From an uncultured Bacteroidales bacterium (GTDB lineage Bacteria; Bacteroidota; Bacteroidia; Bacteroidales; F082), in NCBI GenBank assembly GCA_947303395.1, contig CAMYYD010000007.1:107993-171992 (forward strand): DNA of 64,000 nucleotides. The letters are read 5' to 3'. Both the position numbers and the translations under genes were made by a program. Shown here one piece after another: positions 27,128-35,922 of the stretch. The notes beneath the pieces were generated by a model that had not been told where the DNA came from, searched no databases, and saw only the letters and a program-made list of their open reading frames with translations. Position 1 is the first letter of the stretch. Each line of letters opens with the position of its first letter.

Positions 27128-27835
27128 ATGAAATACAAAAGAGTGTTACTTAAGCTTAGTGGTGAAGCTTTAATGGGAAACCAACAGTATGGCATTGACC
27201 CTCAACGACTTGACGATTATGCAGAAGAAATAGCGGCTGCAGTGAAAGCAGGTGCTCAAATCGCCATCGTGATTGGAGGCGGCAACATCTTCCGTGGTCT
27301 CCAAGGCGCCAGCAAAGGCATGGATCGCATTCAGGGTGACTACATGGGCATGCTCGCCACTGTCATCAATAGCATGGCAATACAATCAACATTGCAGGCT
27401 AAAGGCGTGAAAGCCGCTTTATTATCAGGACTTTACATCGACCGTATCGCCGACTCGATGAGCAGTGCGAAAGCTATCAAACTCCTTGAAGAAGGCTATG
27501 TCGTCGTCATCGGTGGCGGCACAGGCAACCCGTTCTTCACAACGGATACAGGTTCGGCATTGCGCGCAGTGGAAGTCAAGGCCGACATCATCCTCAAAGG
27601 CACTCGTGTAGATGGTATCTACACCGCTGATCCGGAGAAAGATCCTACCGCAACAAAATATGAGTCAATCACTTACGATGAAGCATACAGCAAAAACCTC
27701 AAGGTGATGGACCTCACAGCTTTCACCATGTGTAAGGAAAATAACATGCCGATGCTCGTGTTCGACATGAACACCAAAGGTAACCTGACAAAAGTTTTGA
27801 ACGGAGAAAAAATCGGCACAATAGTTACCAAGTAA
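27128..27835 (+). CDS. pyrH: Uridylate kinase
   Basis: Phosphorylates UMP to UDP in the cytoplasm; hexameric, normally GTP-activated and UTP-inhibited. 235 aa from the ATG at 27128 (MKYKRVLLKLSGEALMG); the in-frame TTG at 27119 adds three non-conserved residues. Motifs: VLLKLSGEALMG, IVIGGGNIFRG, GTGNPFFTTDTGSALRAVE and KGTRVDGIYTADPEKDP (amino-acid-kinase fold with UMP loop). It lies before frr, as in many genomes, but frr here has its own -7 box. Confidence 0.96.
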   Translation: MKYKRVLLKLSGEALMGNQQYGIDPQRLDDYAEEIAAAVKAGAQIAIVIGGGNIFRGLQGASKGMDRIQGDYMGMLATVINSMAIQSTLQAKGVKAALLSGLYIDRIADSMSSAKAIKLLEEGYVVVIGGGTGNPFFTTDTGSALRAVEVKADIILKGTRVDGIYTADPEKDPTATKYESITYDEAYSKNLKVMDLTAFTMCKENNMPMLVFDMNTKGNLTKVLNGEKIGTIVTK

Positions 27836-27845
27836 GAAAAATTTG

Positions 27846-27853
27846 TATTTTTG
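27846..27853 (+). promoter_or_regulatory. frr -7 box
   Basis: TATTTTTG in the 38-bp pyrH-frr gap, 20 bp before the frr ATG. Confidence 0.5.
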
Positions 27854-27873
27854 TACCGAAAAATTTAAGGTAT

Positions 27874-28437
27874 ATGACAGAAGAATCTCAATTTATTTTG
27901 GACGAAACGACTGAATCGATGGAAGGTGCCCTCAAACACCTTGAGTCGGAATTTCAGAAAATCAGAGCAGGCAAAGCCAGCCCGATGATGCTTCAGGGCG
28001 TTAAAGTTGAATACTACGGAACACTGGTCCCGATTGAGCAGACCGCCAACATCGGTACTCCTGACCCGCGTCAAATTATCGTGATGCCGTTCGACAAGAG
28101 CGCCATCAGCGCCATCGACAAGGCTATCCAGGCTGCAAACCTCGGCTTCAACCCGAAAAACGAAGGCGATTTCCTGAGAATTTTGGTTCCGCCATTGACA
28201 GAGGAACGTCGTAAAGACCTCGCCAAACGCGCAAAGACAGCCGCCGAAGAAGCAAAAGTTGGTATTCGTAACATCCGCCGTAACTCAAACGATGATGCCA
28301 AGAAGCTTGAAAAAGAAGGCGTTTCGGAAGACGAAGTAAAACAGCTTCAGGAAGAAATCCAGAAGCTGACAGATAAGTTCGTGAAGAAAATCGACGATCT
28401 TTACGATCTCAAGCAGAAAGACATCCTGACAGTTTAG
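27874..28437 (+). CDS. frr: Ribosome recycling factor
   Basis: Works with EF-G to split the post-termination ribosome. 187 aa, standard length. Family features: MEGALKHLESEFQKIRAGKA (family M...L..EL..IRTGRA), LVPIEQTANIGTPDPRQIIV, FRILVPPLTEERRKDLAK in the slightly different form FLRILVPPLTEERRKDLAK, and IRNIRRNSNDDAKKL. The stop codon is interlocked with the ddl stop on the other strand (28434-28437). Confidence 0.97.
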   Translation: MTEESQFILDETTESMEGALKHLESEFQKIRAGKASPMMLQGVKVEYYGTLVPIEQTANIGTPDPRQIIVMPFDKSAISAIDKAIQAANLGFNPKNEGDFLRILVPPLTEERRKDLAKRAKTAAEEAKVGIRNIRRNSNDDAKKLEKEGVSEDEVKQLQEEIQKLTDKFVKKIDDLYDLKQKDILTV

Positions 28438-29408
28438 TCAAGAATATTCTCTAATGCCAAACCAAACAGCTTGTCGAGGGTGATTCCCATGCAGGCTGCT
28501 TGTTTTGGCATTATTGATGCCTCTGACATGCCTGGCACGATGTTCACCTCGATGAAAACCAATTGTTTAGGTGTCATGATGTAATCGAATCGCGCGAAGC
28601 CTTTGCACTCAAATGCGTCGTAAAGCATAGCCGACGTAGCCTTAACCTCAATCTCTGAAACCTCATCCAACTCAGCTGGCGTTATTTCGTCAGATTTTCC
28701 TGCAGTATATTTCGCTTCGTAATCGAAGAAATCGTTTTTGCTCACTACCTCGGTGATAGGGAACACCATCTTTTTCCCTTTGACTTCCATCACGGTGCAA
28801 GCCAACTCGCGACCTTTCACAAATTTCTCGCACATCACCTGGTCGCCGGCACTGAAAGCGTATTCCAATGCTTTTTCAAAGTCTTCCTCAGTCTTCACCT
28901 TACTGACTCCAACCGATGAGCCGTTGCGTGTAGGCTTAACAAACAAAGGTAATCCCAGCGTTTTGACAATCTTTTTCACATCGTAGCTCTCACCTCTGTT
29001 GATGATAATTGAAGGGGAGACGTTGGCGCCTGCCGCTGCCGCAATCTTCTTGCAGAAGTCCTTGTGGAAGGTCAATGCTGAAGTGGTGAAATTCGACGAA
29101 GTGTAAGGAATTCCAAGCATCTCGAAGTATCCGAGAAGCTGTCCGTCTTCACCAGGAACACCATGAATTGCGTTAAAAATGGCATCGAAGACAACCTTCT
29201 TGCCGTTGACTTTTATTGAGAAATCGTTCTTGTCGACATCGGTCTTTGTGCCGTCGTCTTCAAGATGATACCATTTATCTTTTTGAATAACAATAACATA
29301 TGCCTCGTATTTCGAAGAATCGAGGTGTTTTTTTACAACTTTTGCACTGCTGATTGAAATTTCATACTCTCCAGAGTATCCGCCACAGACTATTGCTATT
29401 TTTTTCAT
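28434..29408 (-). CDS. ddl: D-alanine--D-alanine ligase
   Basis: Makes the D-Ala-D-Ala end of the peptidoglycan precursor. 324 aa from the ATG at 29408 (MKKIAIVCGGYSGEYEIS); seven earlier codons are non-conserved. ATP-grasp motifs: AIHGVPGEDGQLLGYFEMLG, PSIIINRGESYD, KPTRNGSSVGVSKV, FARFDYIMT, and FIEVNIVPGMSEASIMPKQA with the Mg-binding Glu and Asn (family EVNTxPGM). It is divergent from the PASTA-protein gene, an arrangement I know from other Bacteroidales. It converges on frr with overlapping stop codons. Confidence 0.96.
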   Translation of the reverse strand: MKKIAIVCGGYSGEYEISISSAKVVKKHLDSSKYEAYVIVIQKDKWYHLEDDGTKTDVDKNDFSIKVNGKKVVFDAIFNAIHGVPGEDGQLLGYFEMLGIPYTSSNFTTSALTFHKDFCKKIAAAAGANVSPSIIINRGESYDVKKIVKTLGLPLFVKPTRNGSSVGVSKVKTEEDFEKALEYAFSAGDQVMCEKFVKGRELACTVMEVKGKKMVFPITEVVSKNDFFDYEAKYTAGKSDEITPAELDEVSEIEVKATSAMLYDAFECKGFARFDYIMTPKQLVFIEVNIVPGMSEASIMPKQAACMGITLDKLFGLALENILD

Positions 29409-29439
29409 GTCAAATAAACTTAAATTCAATTATTTTCGT

Positions 29440-29447
29440 TATCTTTG
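29440..29447 (+). promoter_or_regulatory. -7 box of the PASTA-protein/rluD operon
   Basis: TATCTTTG, 31 bp before the ATG at 29479, in the ddl-divergent region. This supports the start at 29479 over the upstream in-frame codon at 29407. Confidence 0.6.
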
Positions 29448-29478
29448 CGAGTTCAAAATTACAAAAAACGACGTTATT

Positions 29479-30546
29479 ATGAACGAAAAAAGTGAAAAAA
29501 AGAAGACTTTTCGTTTTTTAAAAGATAAATGGTTCTATATCAGCCTGATAATCATGTTGTTAGTGGTTGTCGCGACCTTGGAATTCACGTTCAACAGGCT
29601 CGACAGATTCACACGTCATGGTGAGGAGATTGAGGTGCCGGATATGGTCGGTATGAACTATGCTGATGTCGTTGAGAATTACAGCGACATGTTCACTTTT
29701 CTGCTTCTCGATAGTATTTATGTCAAAGATTTTCCGGAAGGCGCTGTGTATCAACAGAATCCGTCATCGGGATCAAAGGTGAAACAGGGTAGAAACATCT
29801 ATGTGATTCGTACTTCCATCGCACCGGAAATCGTTAAGATGCCAAACCTCCGAAACCTCTCGCTGCGTCAAGCTATGGTGAGCCTCAACGCTGTCGGATT
29901 AAGGGTCGACAAACTCGAATTCATCGATTATTTTGCCAGGAATGCTGTCGTCGAACAGAAAATCAAAGGCGTGGTTATAAATCCGAAACAGGAAGTGGTC
30001 AAAGGTACCGCTGTCACTCTTGTCGTTGGTTACGGCAACGGCGAGAAAAAGACAAACCTTCCCGATTTGGTCGGTGTGAAGCTTGAAGATGTGAAAAATC
30101 ATATCAACAACGCCTCCCTGAACATAGGAACGGAGATTTTTATTGACGACGATGAGCCTCGTAATCTTTACGTTATCCGAATGGAACCTGAATATTCTGT
30201 AGATAAGAAAGTGCCGCTCGGCTCGATGGTGAATGTCTGGTATAAATCAATCAAAAACTTCGATTTCGCTTGGTATAAATACGAGAAATTCCGTCGTGAT
30301 TCGATGGTTGAGTCGTGGCGATTGAGAAAATTTAACACTGATACAATCAATTACGTGATCGACAGTTTCAATTATATTCTGAAAAACCGCAAGTTTTCTT
30401 ACGACTCTCTACAACGTGTTTATGACAAGCAGTTGCGCTTCCGCAAAATCGAGGCTAAACAGGAGGTGGTTGAGGAGGTGATTGAACTCGACGATTGGGA
30501 ATTCGATGATTATGAAATAGATACAAATTTCTTCTATGATGAATAA
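29479..30546 (+). CDS. Membrane-anchored protein with three PASTA domains
   Basis: 355 aa from the ATG at 29479 (MNEKSEKKKTFRF). A short basic cytoplasmic tail, one membrane helix (WFYISLIIMLLVVVATLEF) and three PASTA domains follow (about residues 50-115, 118-190, 193-262), each with the VPDxxGxxxxxA..L...G pattern and closing hydrophobic strand. The last ~90 residues are charged and end in an acidic run (DDWEFDDYEIDTNFFYDE). In Firmicutes PASTA domains sit on Ser/Thr kinases or PBPs and sense peptidoglycan; here there is no kinase. Position next to ddl points to a cell-wall role. The stop overlaps the next start. Confidence 0.88.
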   Translation: MNEKSEKKKTFRFLKDKWFYISLIIMLLVVVATLEFTFNRLDRFTRHGEEIEVPDMVGMNYADVVENYSDMFTFLLLDSIYVKDFPEGAVYQQNPSSGSKVKQGRNIYVIRTSIAPEIVKMPNLRNLSLRQAMVSLNAVGLRVDKLEFIDYFARNAVVEQKIKGVVINPKQEVVKGTAVTLVVGYGNGEKKTNLPDLVGVKLEDVKNHINNASLNIGTEIFIDDDEPRNLYVIRMEPEYSVDKKVPLGSMVNVWYKSIKNFDFAWYKYEKFRRDSMVESWRLRKFNTDTINYVIDSFNYILKNRKFSYDSLQRVYDKQLRFRKIEAKQEVVEEVIELDDWEFDDYEIDTNFFYDE

Positions 30547-32470
30547 ACGATTAGTTTTAACGATATTTTGTGCCATTCTTTTTGTGACGAACGGCAAGGC
30601 TCAGGAGTATCTCACAGGTTTTTGCGGCGGTATCCCTGAAGAACAAACGCAGGAACTTAGAGATGAAACGGTGGCAACACTGCCGTTTTTCGACGATTTC
30701 ACCAAGCTCGGCGTTTATCCTGACGCTTCAAAATGGCAGTCGAAACAGGTGTTTGTAAACTCAGGCTTCCCGAAAATGCCTGTAAATTATAGGGCTGCCA
30801 CATTCGATGTCGTCGATCAATATGGTAAAGTCTACTCAAGAGGTAGCAGTAACCCGTTCATCGCCGACTCGCTGCTTTCAGTAAGAATTCGTCTCGACAG
30901 CATTGATAATCATGCTATTACAGCCGACGACTCGGTTTATTTTAGTTTCTATTACCAACCTGGCGGCTTCGGCGACAGTCCGGAGCGTGACGACTCGCTC
31001 GTACTTCAGTTTGGCTACGGATACAACGAACTGGTGTTCGACACAGTGCTTCAAAACTATGTCACGTTGAGAAAAACGGCATGGAAACAGGTGTGGGCGA
31101 CAGAAGGTATGAAATTGGAAAAATTTCTCGATTCTCTAGGCGAAAACCAATATTTTAAGAAGGTGATGATTCCTATCACCGACACATGCTTCTTTAAAGA
31201 GGATTTCCAAATTCTGTTCTTCAACTACGGAACGCTGCCAACCACAATGTATCCTAACGATAGAAGCAATATGGACGAGTGGAATATCGATTTTGTTTAT
31301 CTCGACGTGAACAGAAGCGTGGAAAACGACTCTTATCCGCTTGTGAGTCTGACTGACAACGCTCCTGCCTTCTTAAAACGTTATCAATCAATGCCTTACA
31401 AGCATTATAAAGATAATCCGATTACTGAAATCAACAATGTTTTTGATGTCAATATCACAAATTTGGATGTAAATTCGCATGAGGCTCGTTATACTTGCGA
31501 AGTCGAGGATAACAATTCTAGTTGGAATTATTCTTTCACTGATAATTCATTTATAATCAATCAGTACGAGAACGCTGGCGTGATGACACGCAACATCGAA
31601 ATGGGCGATTTCATCTATCCTTACAACCTTAATATTGATACCACTTCGTTTACGATTCGCCATTATATTGAGGCTGTTGATGAAAATGGAAACCTTGTTT
31701 CGGGCGATTCCATCGTGCGTCGTCAAGGATTTTATAACTATTTCGCTTACGACGACGGTACTCCTGAGATGGGCTACGGTCTCGTGCCAAACGACACTTA
31801 CTTCGCGGCTCAGTTCAAAGTGACTAAACTCGACACTCTGGGTGGCGTTCAGATGCTGTTTAACCGAACCTTCAATGATGCGAATTTCAATTTCTTCGAC
31901 ATCGTGGTGTGGCGTGACAACAACGGCAAGCCTGGCGAAATCATTTACACTCTGAAAGACCAGCGACCAGTATGGAACGACAGCGCCATGTACGCTTTCT
32001 CGAACTACACTTTTAAAGAAATTGTTAAGGTAAACAGCACTTTCTACGTCGGAATCCGCCAGCAGTATTCAAAAACTATAAACATCGGTTTCGATTCATC
32101 GACTGATAACTCGCAATACAATTTCTATAACGCTGGCGAAGGCTGGAAAAACAGCTCTTTTCCTGGCTCTCTGATGATTCGTCCAGTGATGGGTAAGAAT
32201 CCGTATTTTATTGGAATCGATGAGAATCAAGAAGTTACAAATACTCTGACACTTTATCCGAATCCAGCTACAGACTTTGTTCGCATCGAAGGCGTTGATG
32301 AAAATACTTGTTCCGAAATCTCGATTTTCGATTTGACAGGACGCCTCGTTATAAAATATCCATATTGTAATGAATTGAATGTCAGTGATTTGCAAAATGG
32401 AATATATGTGTTGCGCGTCACTGGAGATGTTGGTGTTAATAAAACATCTAAATTATTGATTTCCAAATAG
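30536..32470 (+). CDS. T9SS-secreted protein downstream of the PASTA gene
   Basis: 644 aa; ATG at 30536 or 30539. The signal peptide ends at about residue 24 (NGKA/QEYL). Residues ~45-260 are a jelly-roll-like region (LPFFDDFTKLGVYPDASKWQ, DSVYFSFYYQPGGFGDSPE) of the sort seen in MAM/laminin-G-like Bacteroidota surface proteins, followed by beta-rich modules (FFDIVVWRDNNGKPGEIIYT). The C-terminus (TLYPNPATDFVRIEGV, ISIFDLTGRLVIK, GIYVLRVTG, SKLLISK) is a type A sorting domain. It overlaps the PASTA gene by 11 bp and precedes rluD by 8 bp, so it is part of the operon although the functions look unrelated. No catalytic motif. Confidence 0.85.
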   Translation: MMNKRLVLTIFCAILFVTNGKAQEYLTGFCGGIPEEQTQELRDETVATLPFFDDFTKLGVYPDASKWQSKQVFVNSGFPKMPVNYRAATFDVVDQYGKVYSRGSSNPFIADSLLSVRIRLDSIDNHAITADDSVYFSFYYQPGGFGDSPERDDSLVLQFGYGYNELVFDTVLQNYVTLRKTAWKQVWATEGMKLEKFLDSLGENQYFKKVMIPITDTCFFKEDFQILFFNYGTLPTTMYPNDRSNMDEWNIDFVYLDVNRSVENDSYPLVSLTDNAPAFLKRYQSMPYKHYKDNPITEINNVFDVNITNLDVNSHEARYTCEVEDNNSSWNYSFTDNSFIINQYENAGVMTRNIEMGDFIYPYNLNIDTTSFTIRHYIEAVDENGNLVSGDSIVRRQGFYNYFAYDDGTPEMGYGLVPNDTYFAAQFKVTKLDTLGGVQMLFNRTFNDANFNFFDIVVWRDNNGKPGEIIYTLKDQRPVWNDSAMYAFSNYTFKEIVKVNSTFYVGIRQQYSKTINIGFDSSTDNSQYNFYNAGEGWKNSSFPGSLMIRPVMGKNPYFIGIDENQEVTNTLTLYPNPATDFVRIEGVDENTCSEISIFDLTGRLVIKYPYCNELNVSDLQNGIYVLRVTGDVGVNKTSKLLISK

Positions 32471-32478
32471 TTGAAGAT

Positions 32479-33531
32479 ATGTCGGAAGATTTTGTAGGAG
32501 TTATTGGAGATAACACAGAGGAGAGTACTGAGCTTTTCGAGCATTTCAGAATTGTTGCCGATAAAGGTCAGACCCTCGTTCGTGTCGACAAATTTCTGCA
32601 AAACCGTCTGGAAAACGTGTCGCGAAACCGTGTGCAGAACGCCGCTAAAGCTGGTAGTATACTCGTCAACGACAAGCCGGTGAAGTCGAACTACAAAGTG
32701 AAACCGTTCGATGTGGTGACCGTCGTTCTTGCTTATCCGCCTCGTGAAATCGTCATAACTCCAGAAAATATCCCACTTGACGTGGTCTACGAAGACGACG
32801 ATGTCATCGTGGTGAACAAACAGGCTGGCTTGGTGGTGCATCCTGGTCATGGTAACTTTGACGGCACATTGCTCAACGCTTTGGCGTATCATTTCAAGGA
32901 AAACGGCTCGAAAGTCGACAACGGATTCGGATATCTCGTGCATCGTATCGACAAGGATACCACCGGTTTGATGATTGTGGCTAAGAACGAGACTGCGCAG
33001 ACTGTCCTCGCGGCGCAGTTCTTTGAGCATTCAATAACTCGTCGTTATCAGGCTCTCGTTTGGGGCGATTTTGCTGAAGATGAAGGCACTATCGAAGGCA
33101 ACATCGCGCGGTCGCTGCGCGACCGCGTGGCGATGGCAGTCTATCCCGATGGCAGCCAAGGAAAAGATGCGGTGACACATTACAAGGTTCTGGAACGTTT
33201 CAACTACGTTACTTTGGTGGAATGCCGCCTCGAGACTGGCCGCACACATCAGATTCGTGTGCACATGCAATACATCGGGCATCCGTTGTTCAACGACGCG
33301 CTTTACGGCGGCGACAGGATTTTGAAAGGCACGACGTTCTCAAAATACCGTCAGTTTATCGACAACTGTTTCAGCGAGATACCACGTCACTGCCTGCATG
33401 CAAAAGTGCTGGGTTTCGTGCATCCAACAACAGGAAAAGAGCTTTATTTCGACTCTGAACTGCCGTCGGATATGCAAGCAGTGCTCGCAAAATGGAGAAA
33501 TTATTTAAAGACAAGAACAGAAGAAAATTAA
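32479..33531 (+). CDS. rluD: 23S rRNA pseudouridine synthase, RluD type
   Basis: Isomerises uridines in helix 69 of 23S rRNA if it is a true RluD. 350 aa. N-terminal S4 RNA-binding domain (TLVRVDKFLQNRLENVSRNR, VNDKPVKSNYKVKPFDVV), then the RluA-family catalytic domain with YLVHRIDKDTTGLMIVAKN, whose Asp is the nucleophile. RTHQIRVHMQYIGHP is the second family signature. RluA/C/D paralogues share all of these; the S4 domain and neighbour context favour RluD. The ~20-residue acidic N-terminal extension is usual in the phylum. Confidence 0.92.
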   Translation: MSEDFVGVIGDNTEESTELFEHFRIVADKGQTLVRVDKFLQNRLENVSRNRVQNAAKAGSILVNDKPVKSNYKVKPFDVVTVVLAYPPREIVITPENIPLDVVYEDDDVIVVNKQAGLVVHPGHGNFDGTLLNALAYHFKENGSKVDNGFGYLVHRIDKDTTGLMIVAKNETAQTVLAAQFFEHSITRRYQALVWGDFAEDEGTIEGNIARSLRDRVAMAVYPDGSQGKDAVTHYKVLERFNYVTLVECRLETGRTHQIRVHMQYIGHPLFNDALYGGDRILKGTTFSKYRQFIDNCFSEIPRHCLHAKVLGFVHPTTGKELYFDSELPSDMQAVLAKWRNYLKTRTEEN

Positions 33532-33537
33532 AATATC

Positions 33538-34503
33538 ATGATAGTAATCACAGGTGCAGCCGGTTTCATCGCCAGCGTTGTGGCGGGATGCCTAAATGAA
33601 CAGGGTAGGGAAGACCTCGTCCTCGTCGACGATTTCACAAAGAAACAAAAGGAAAGAAACTATATCAACAAGAAATATCAGCTTCTTTTAGATCGTAAAG
33701 AACTTCATAAATGGTTGAAAACCAATCATGATAAGGTCGATTTTGTGGTGCATCTCGGCGCTCGTACCGACACAACCGAGTTCGACTGGAACGTGTTCAT
33801 TGAGCTTAACGTGAACTACACCGAGCAGCTGTGGATATTGTGTACAGAATACCAAATTCCGCTCGTATACGCTTCATCAGCAGCGACTTATGGTGGAGGT
33901 GAGCTGGGTTATGTCGACAGCCACGATATTGTGGAGAGACTGCAACCGCTCAATCCTTACGGCCGTTCGAAAAACGAGATCGACAAGTGGATTTTGAAAC
34001 AGAAGAAATGTCCTCCTTTCTGGGCGGGACTTAAGTTCTTCAACGTCTACGGTCCTAACGAGTACCACAAAGGCCGCATGGCATCTGTGATTTTGCATTC
34101 ATTCCATCAGATTCAGAATTGCGGCGAGGTGAAACTGTTCCGCTCTCATCGTCCTGATTTCAAAGACGGTCAGCAACTCAGGGATTTCATCTATGTGAAA
34201 GATATCGCTTCGGTCATTCTTTTCTTAATCGAAAAACGTCCTGAAAGCGGTTTGTACAACCTCGGAACCGGTCACGCCCGTTCGTTCTATGACTTGGCTT
34301 CAAACACCTTCAAGGCAATGGGTAAGGATGTGAATATCAAATTTATAGACACCCCGCTCGACATCCGGGACAAGTATCAGTATTTCACCGAAGCTAACAT
34401 GGAAAAACTGCGCAAAGCAGGATACAACAAGCCATTCACCAGCCTCGAAGATGGTGTTTTCGATTATGTTCAGAATTATTTAATGAAAGATAAAACCTTT
34501 TAA
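33538..34503 (+). CDS. hldD: ADP-L-glycero-D-manno-heptose 6-epimerase
   Basis: Last step in making the heptose donor for the LPS inner core; NADP-dependent SDR epimerase. 321 aa. MIVITGAAGFIASVV is the dinucleotide-binding GxxGxxA/G motif, YASSAATYGGG contains the Ser/Tyr region, and NPYGRSKNEIDKW holds the YxxxK catalytic pair. FFNVYGPNEYHKGRMASVI is typical of HldD. The downstream partners hldE/gmhB are not in the window. The stop codon interlocks with that of the convergent MerR gene at a TTAA palindrome. Confidence 0.93.
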   Translation: MIVITGAAGFIASVVAGCLNEQGREDLVLVDDFTKKQKERNYINKKYQLLLDRKELHKWLKTNHDKVDFVVHLGARTDTTEFDWNVFIELNVNYTEQLWILCTEYQIPLVYASSAATYGGGELGYVDSHDIVERLQPLNPYGRSKNEIDKWILKQKKCPPFWAGLKFFNVYGPNEYHKGRMASVILHSFHQIQNCGEVKLFRSHRPDFKDGQQLRDFIYVKDIASVILFLIEKRPESGLYNLGTGHARSFYDLASNTFKAMGKDVNIKFIDTPLDIRDKYQYFTEANMEKLRKAGYNKPFTSLEDGVFDYVQNYLMKDKTF

Positions 34504-34841
34504 AAAGATTTTTGTTTCTCTGCAAGTTTCTTGTCCAAATCAACAAGAAACTCCTTCGCGTGGTTGAGCGTCCTCACCATCATCGCGTTTTCTTCAAGTT
34601 TGTCGAACTTGGTCTTCATGGCGTCTTTTGCACCTTGAATGGTGTAGCCTTTTACCTTGACAAGTTGGTATATTATCTGGAGATATCTCAAGTCGCGCTC
34701 GGTGAAAAGTCTGTTGCCTGTTGTGCTTTTGCGCGGACGCAGCACGTCGAACTCACTTTCCCAATAGCGTATTGTGGATGTCGGGACGTTGAACATCTCC
34801 GCCACCTCTCCGATTCGATAATATAACTTTTTGATTTCCAT
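34500..34841 (-). CDS. MerR-family transcriptional regulator
   Basis: 113 aa. YRIGEVAEMFNVPTSTIRYW is the MerR helix-turn-helix, with wing motif GNRLFTERDLRYLQII and a predicted dimerisation helix to the end (LNHAKEFLVDLDKKLAEK). There are no cysteines for metal sensing and no separate effector domain, so it belongs to the short single-domain MerR proteins found in nearly all Bacteroidota. It follows the M23 peptidase gene by 4 bp and is transcribed with it. Targets unknown; regulation of the same locus is possible but not shown. Confidence 0.9.
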   Translation of the reverse strand: MEIKKLYYRIGEVAEMFNVPTSTIRYWESEFDVLRPRKSTTGNRLFTERDLRYLQIIYQLVKVKGYTIQGAKDAMKTKFDKLEENAMMVRTLNHAKEFLVDLDKKLAEKQKSF

Positions 34842-34845
34842 GATT

Positions 34846-35817
34846 TTAATCCATTGTCATTGAAGGCTTCTCCGACAACTCAAGAATCTTGTCATATTCT
34901 TCTGGTGTGAGGTCGTTGAAGAAGAAGTTTATAGGATTGATAGGTTTGTCGTTCTTGAGAACTTCGTAGTGAAGATGCGGTCCAGTCGATTTTCCACTGT
35001 TTCCAACCTCAGCAATAAGCTCGCCTCTCTTGACTTTCTGACCTTTCTTAACCAACGATTTGTGGAGGTGCGCATAACGGGTCTTGTAACCATAGCCATG
35101 GTCGATGACGATGTTGATACCATATCCGCCAGCACCGGTCATCACTTTTTCGACAACACCGTCGCCTGTGCAGTAAATGCGAGTCCCGACAGGTGCGCTG
35201 AAATCGATGCCGCTATGCATTTTCTGAACCTTGTAGAATGGGTCGGTTCTCTTTCCGAAATGTGAGGAAATTCTATAAATATCAACGTCTTTAACTGGCA
35301 TGATGGCTGGGATGCAACTCAACATCTGAGCTTTGTTTTTCGCCATGTTGTACACCTCGTCGTAAGATTTCGACTGTACGTACAGCTGACTTTCCACTAC
35401 GTCGATTTTCTTCGCTGTCTCCTTGACAATCTTTGAGTTTTCGTAGCCGTTCAAAGCCTCGTAACGGTTGCTTCCGCCATAACCGGCCTTTCTGATTGAT
35501 GTCGGAATAGGCTCAGCCTCAAATATCATTCTGTAAATATTGTCATCGCGGTCCTGCATCTCGCCAAGAAGCGCGTCAATATTAGTGATTTTGTCGTTTA
35601 ATATGTCATATTGCAACTGCAGAAACGCGATTTCTCTCGCTTGCATACGCTCTTTTTGCGATCCAATCGTGTTTTCTATGAATGCAACAACTGCTACACC
35701 AAGGATTCCAGCGGTGAGAATATAAAGTAAAAATCTACTTAAACGCTTTCCTGCTGAAGGCTTATATTCTTCATAATCAAGCGTTTGCGGATTGTAGATG
35801 TATTTCTTTCTCGCCAT
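34846..35817 (-). CDS. Membrane-anchored M23 peptidase (LytM-type endopeptidase)
   Basis: 323 aa. An N-terminal cytoplasmic stretch, one membrane helix (~27-47, FLLYILTAGILGVAVVAF) and a coiled coil (~50-170, LQLQYDILNDKITNIDALL) precede the M23 domain. The LytM metal site is complete: MHSGIDFSAPVG (HxxxD), then RYAHLHKS and GPHLHYEVL (HxH). Cleaves peptidoglycan cross-links in the periplasm, or activates amidases. RISSHFGKRTDPF is the usual entry strand. First gene of the M23-merR unit; divergent from alaS. Confidence 0.93.
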   Translation of the reverse strand: MARKKYIYNPQTLDYEEYKPSAGKRLSRFLLYILTAGILGVAVVAFIENTIGSQKERMQAREIAFLQLQYDILNDKITNIDALLGEMQDRDDNIYRMIFEAEPIPTSIRKAGYGGSNRYEALNGYENSKIVKETAKKIDVVESQLYVQSKSYDEVYNMAKNKAQMLSCIPAIMPVKDVDIYRISSHFGKRTDPFYKVQKMHSGIDFSAPVGTRIYCTGDGVVEKVMTGAGGYGINIVIDHGYGYKTRYAHLHKSLVKKGQKVKRGELIAEVGNSGKSTGPHLHYEVLKNDKPINPINFFFNDLTPEEYDKILELSEKPSMTMD

Positions 35818-35886
35818 TGTTCTTTTTGATTTATATTTAAATCGAAAAATTTGCGTTTTAAAAATGCAAAATAAATAATTTTTTCT

Positions 35887-35894
35887 TAAATTTG
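35887..35894 (+). promoter_or_regulatory. alaS -7 box
   Basis: TAAATTTG, 28 bp before the alaS ATG; fits TAnnTTTG. Confidence 0.5.
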
Positions 35895-35922
35895 CAAACT
35901 TTTTTAAAGAAAAAAATTAAAT

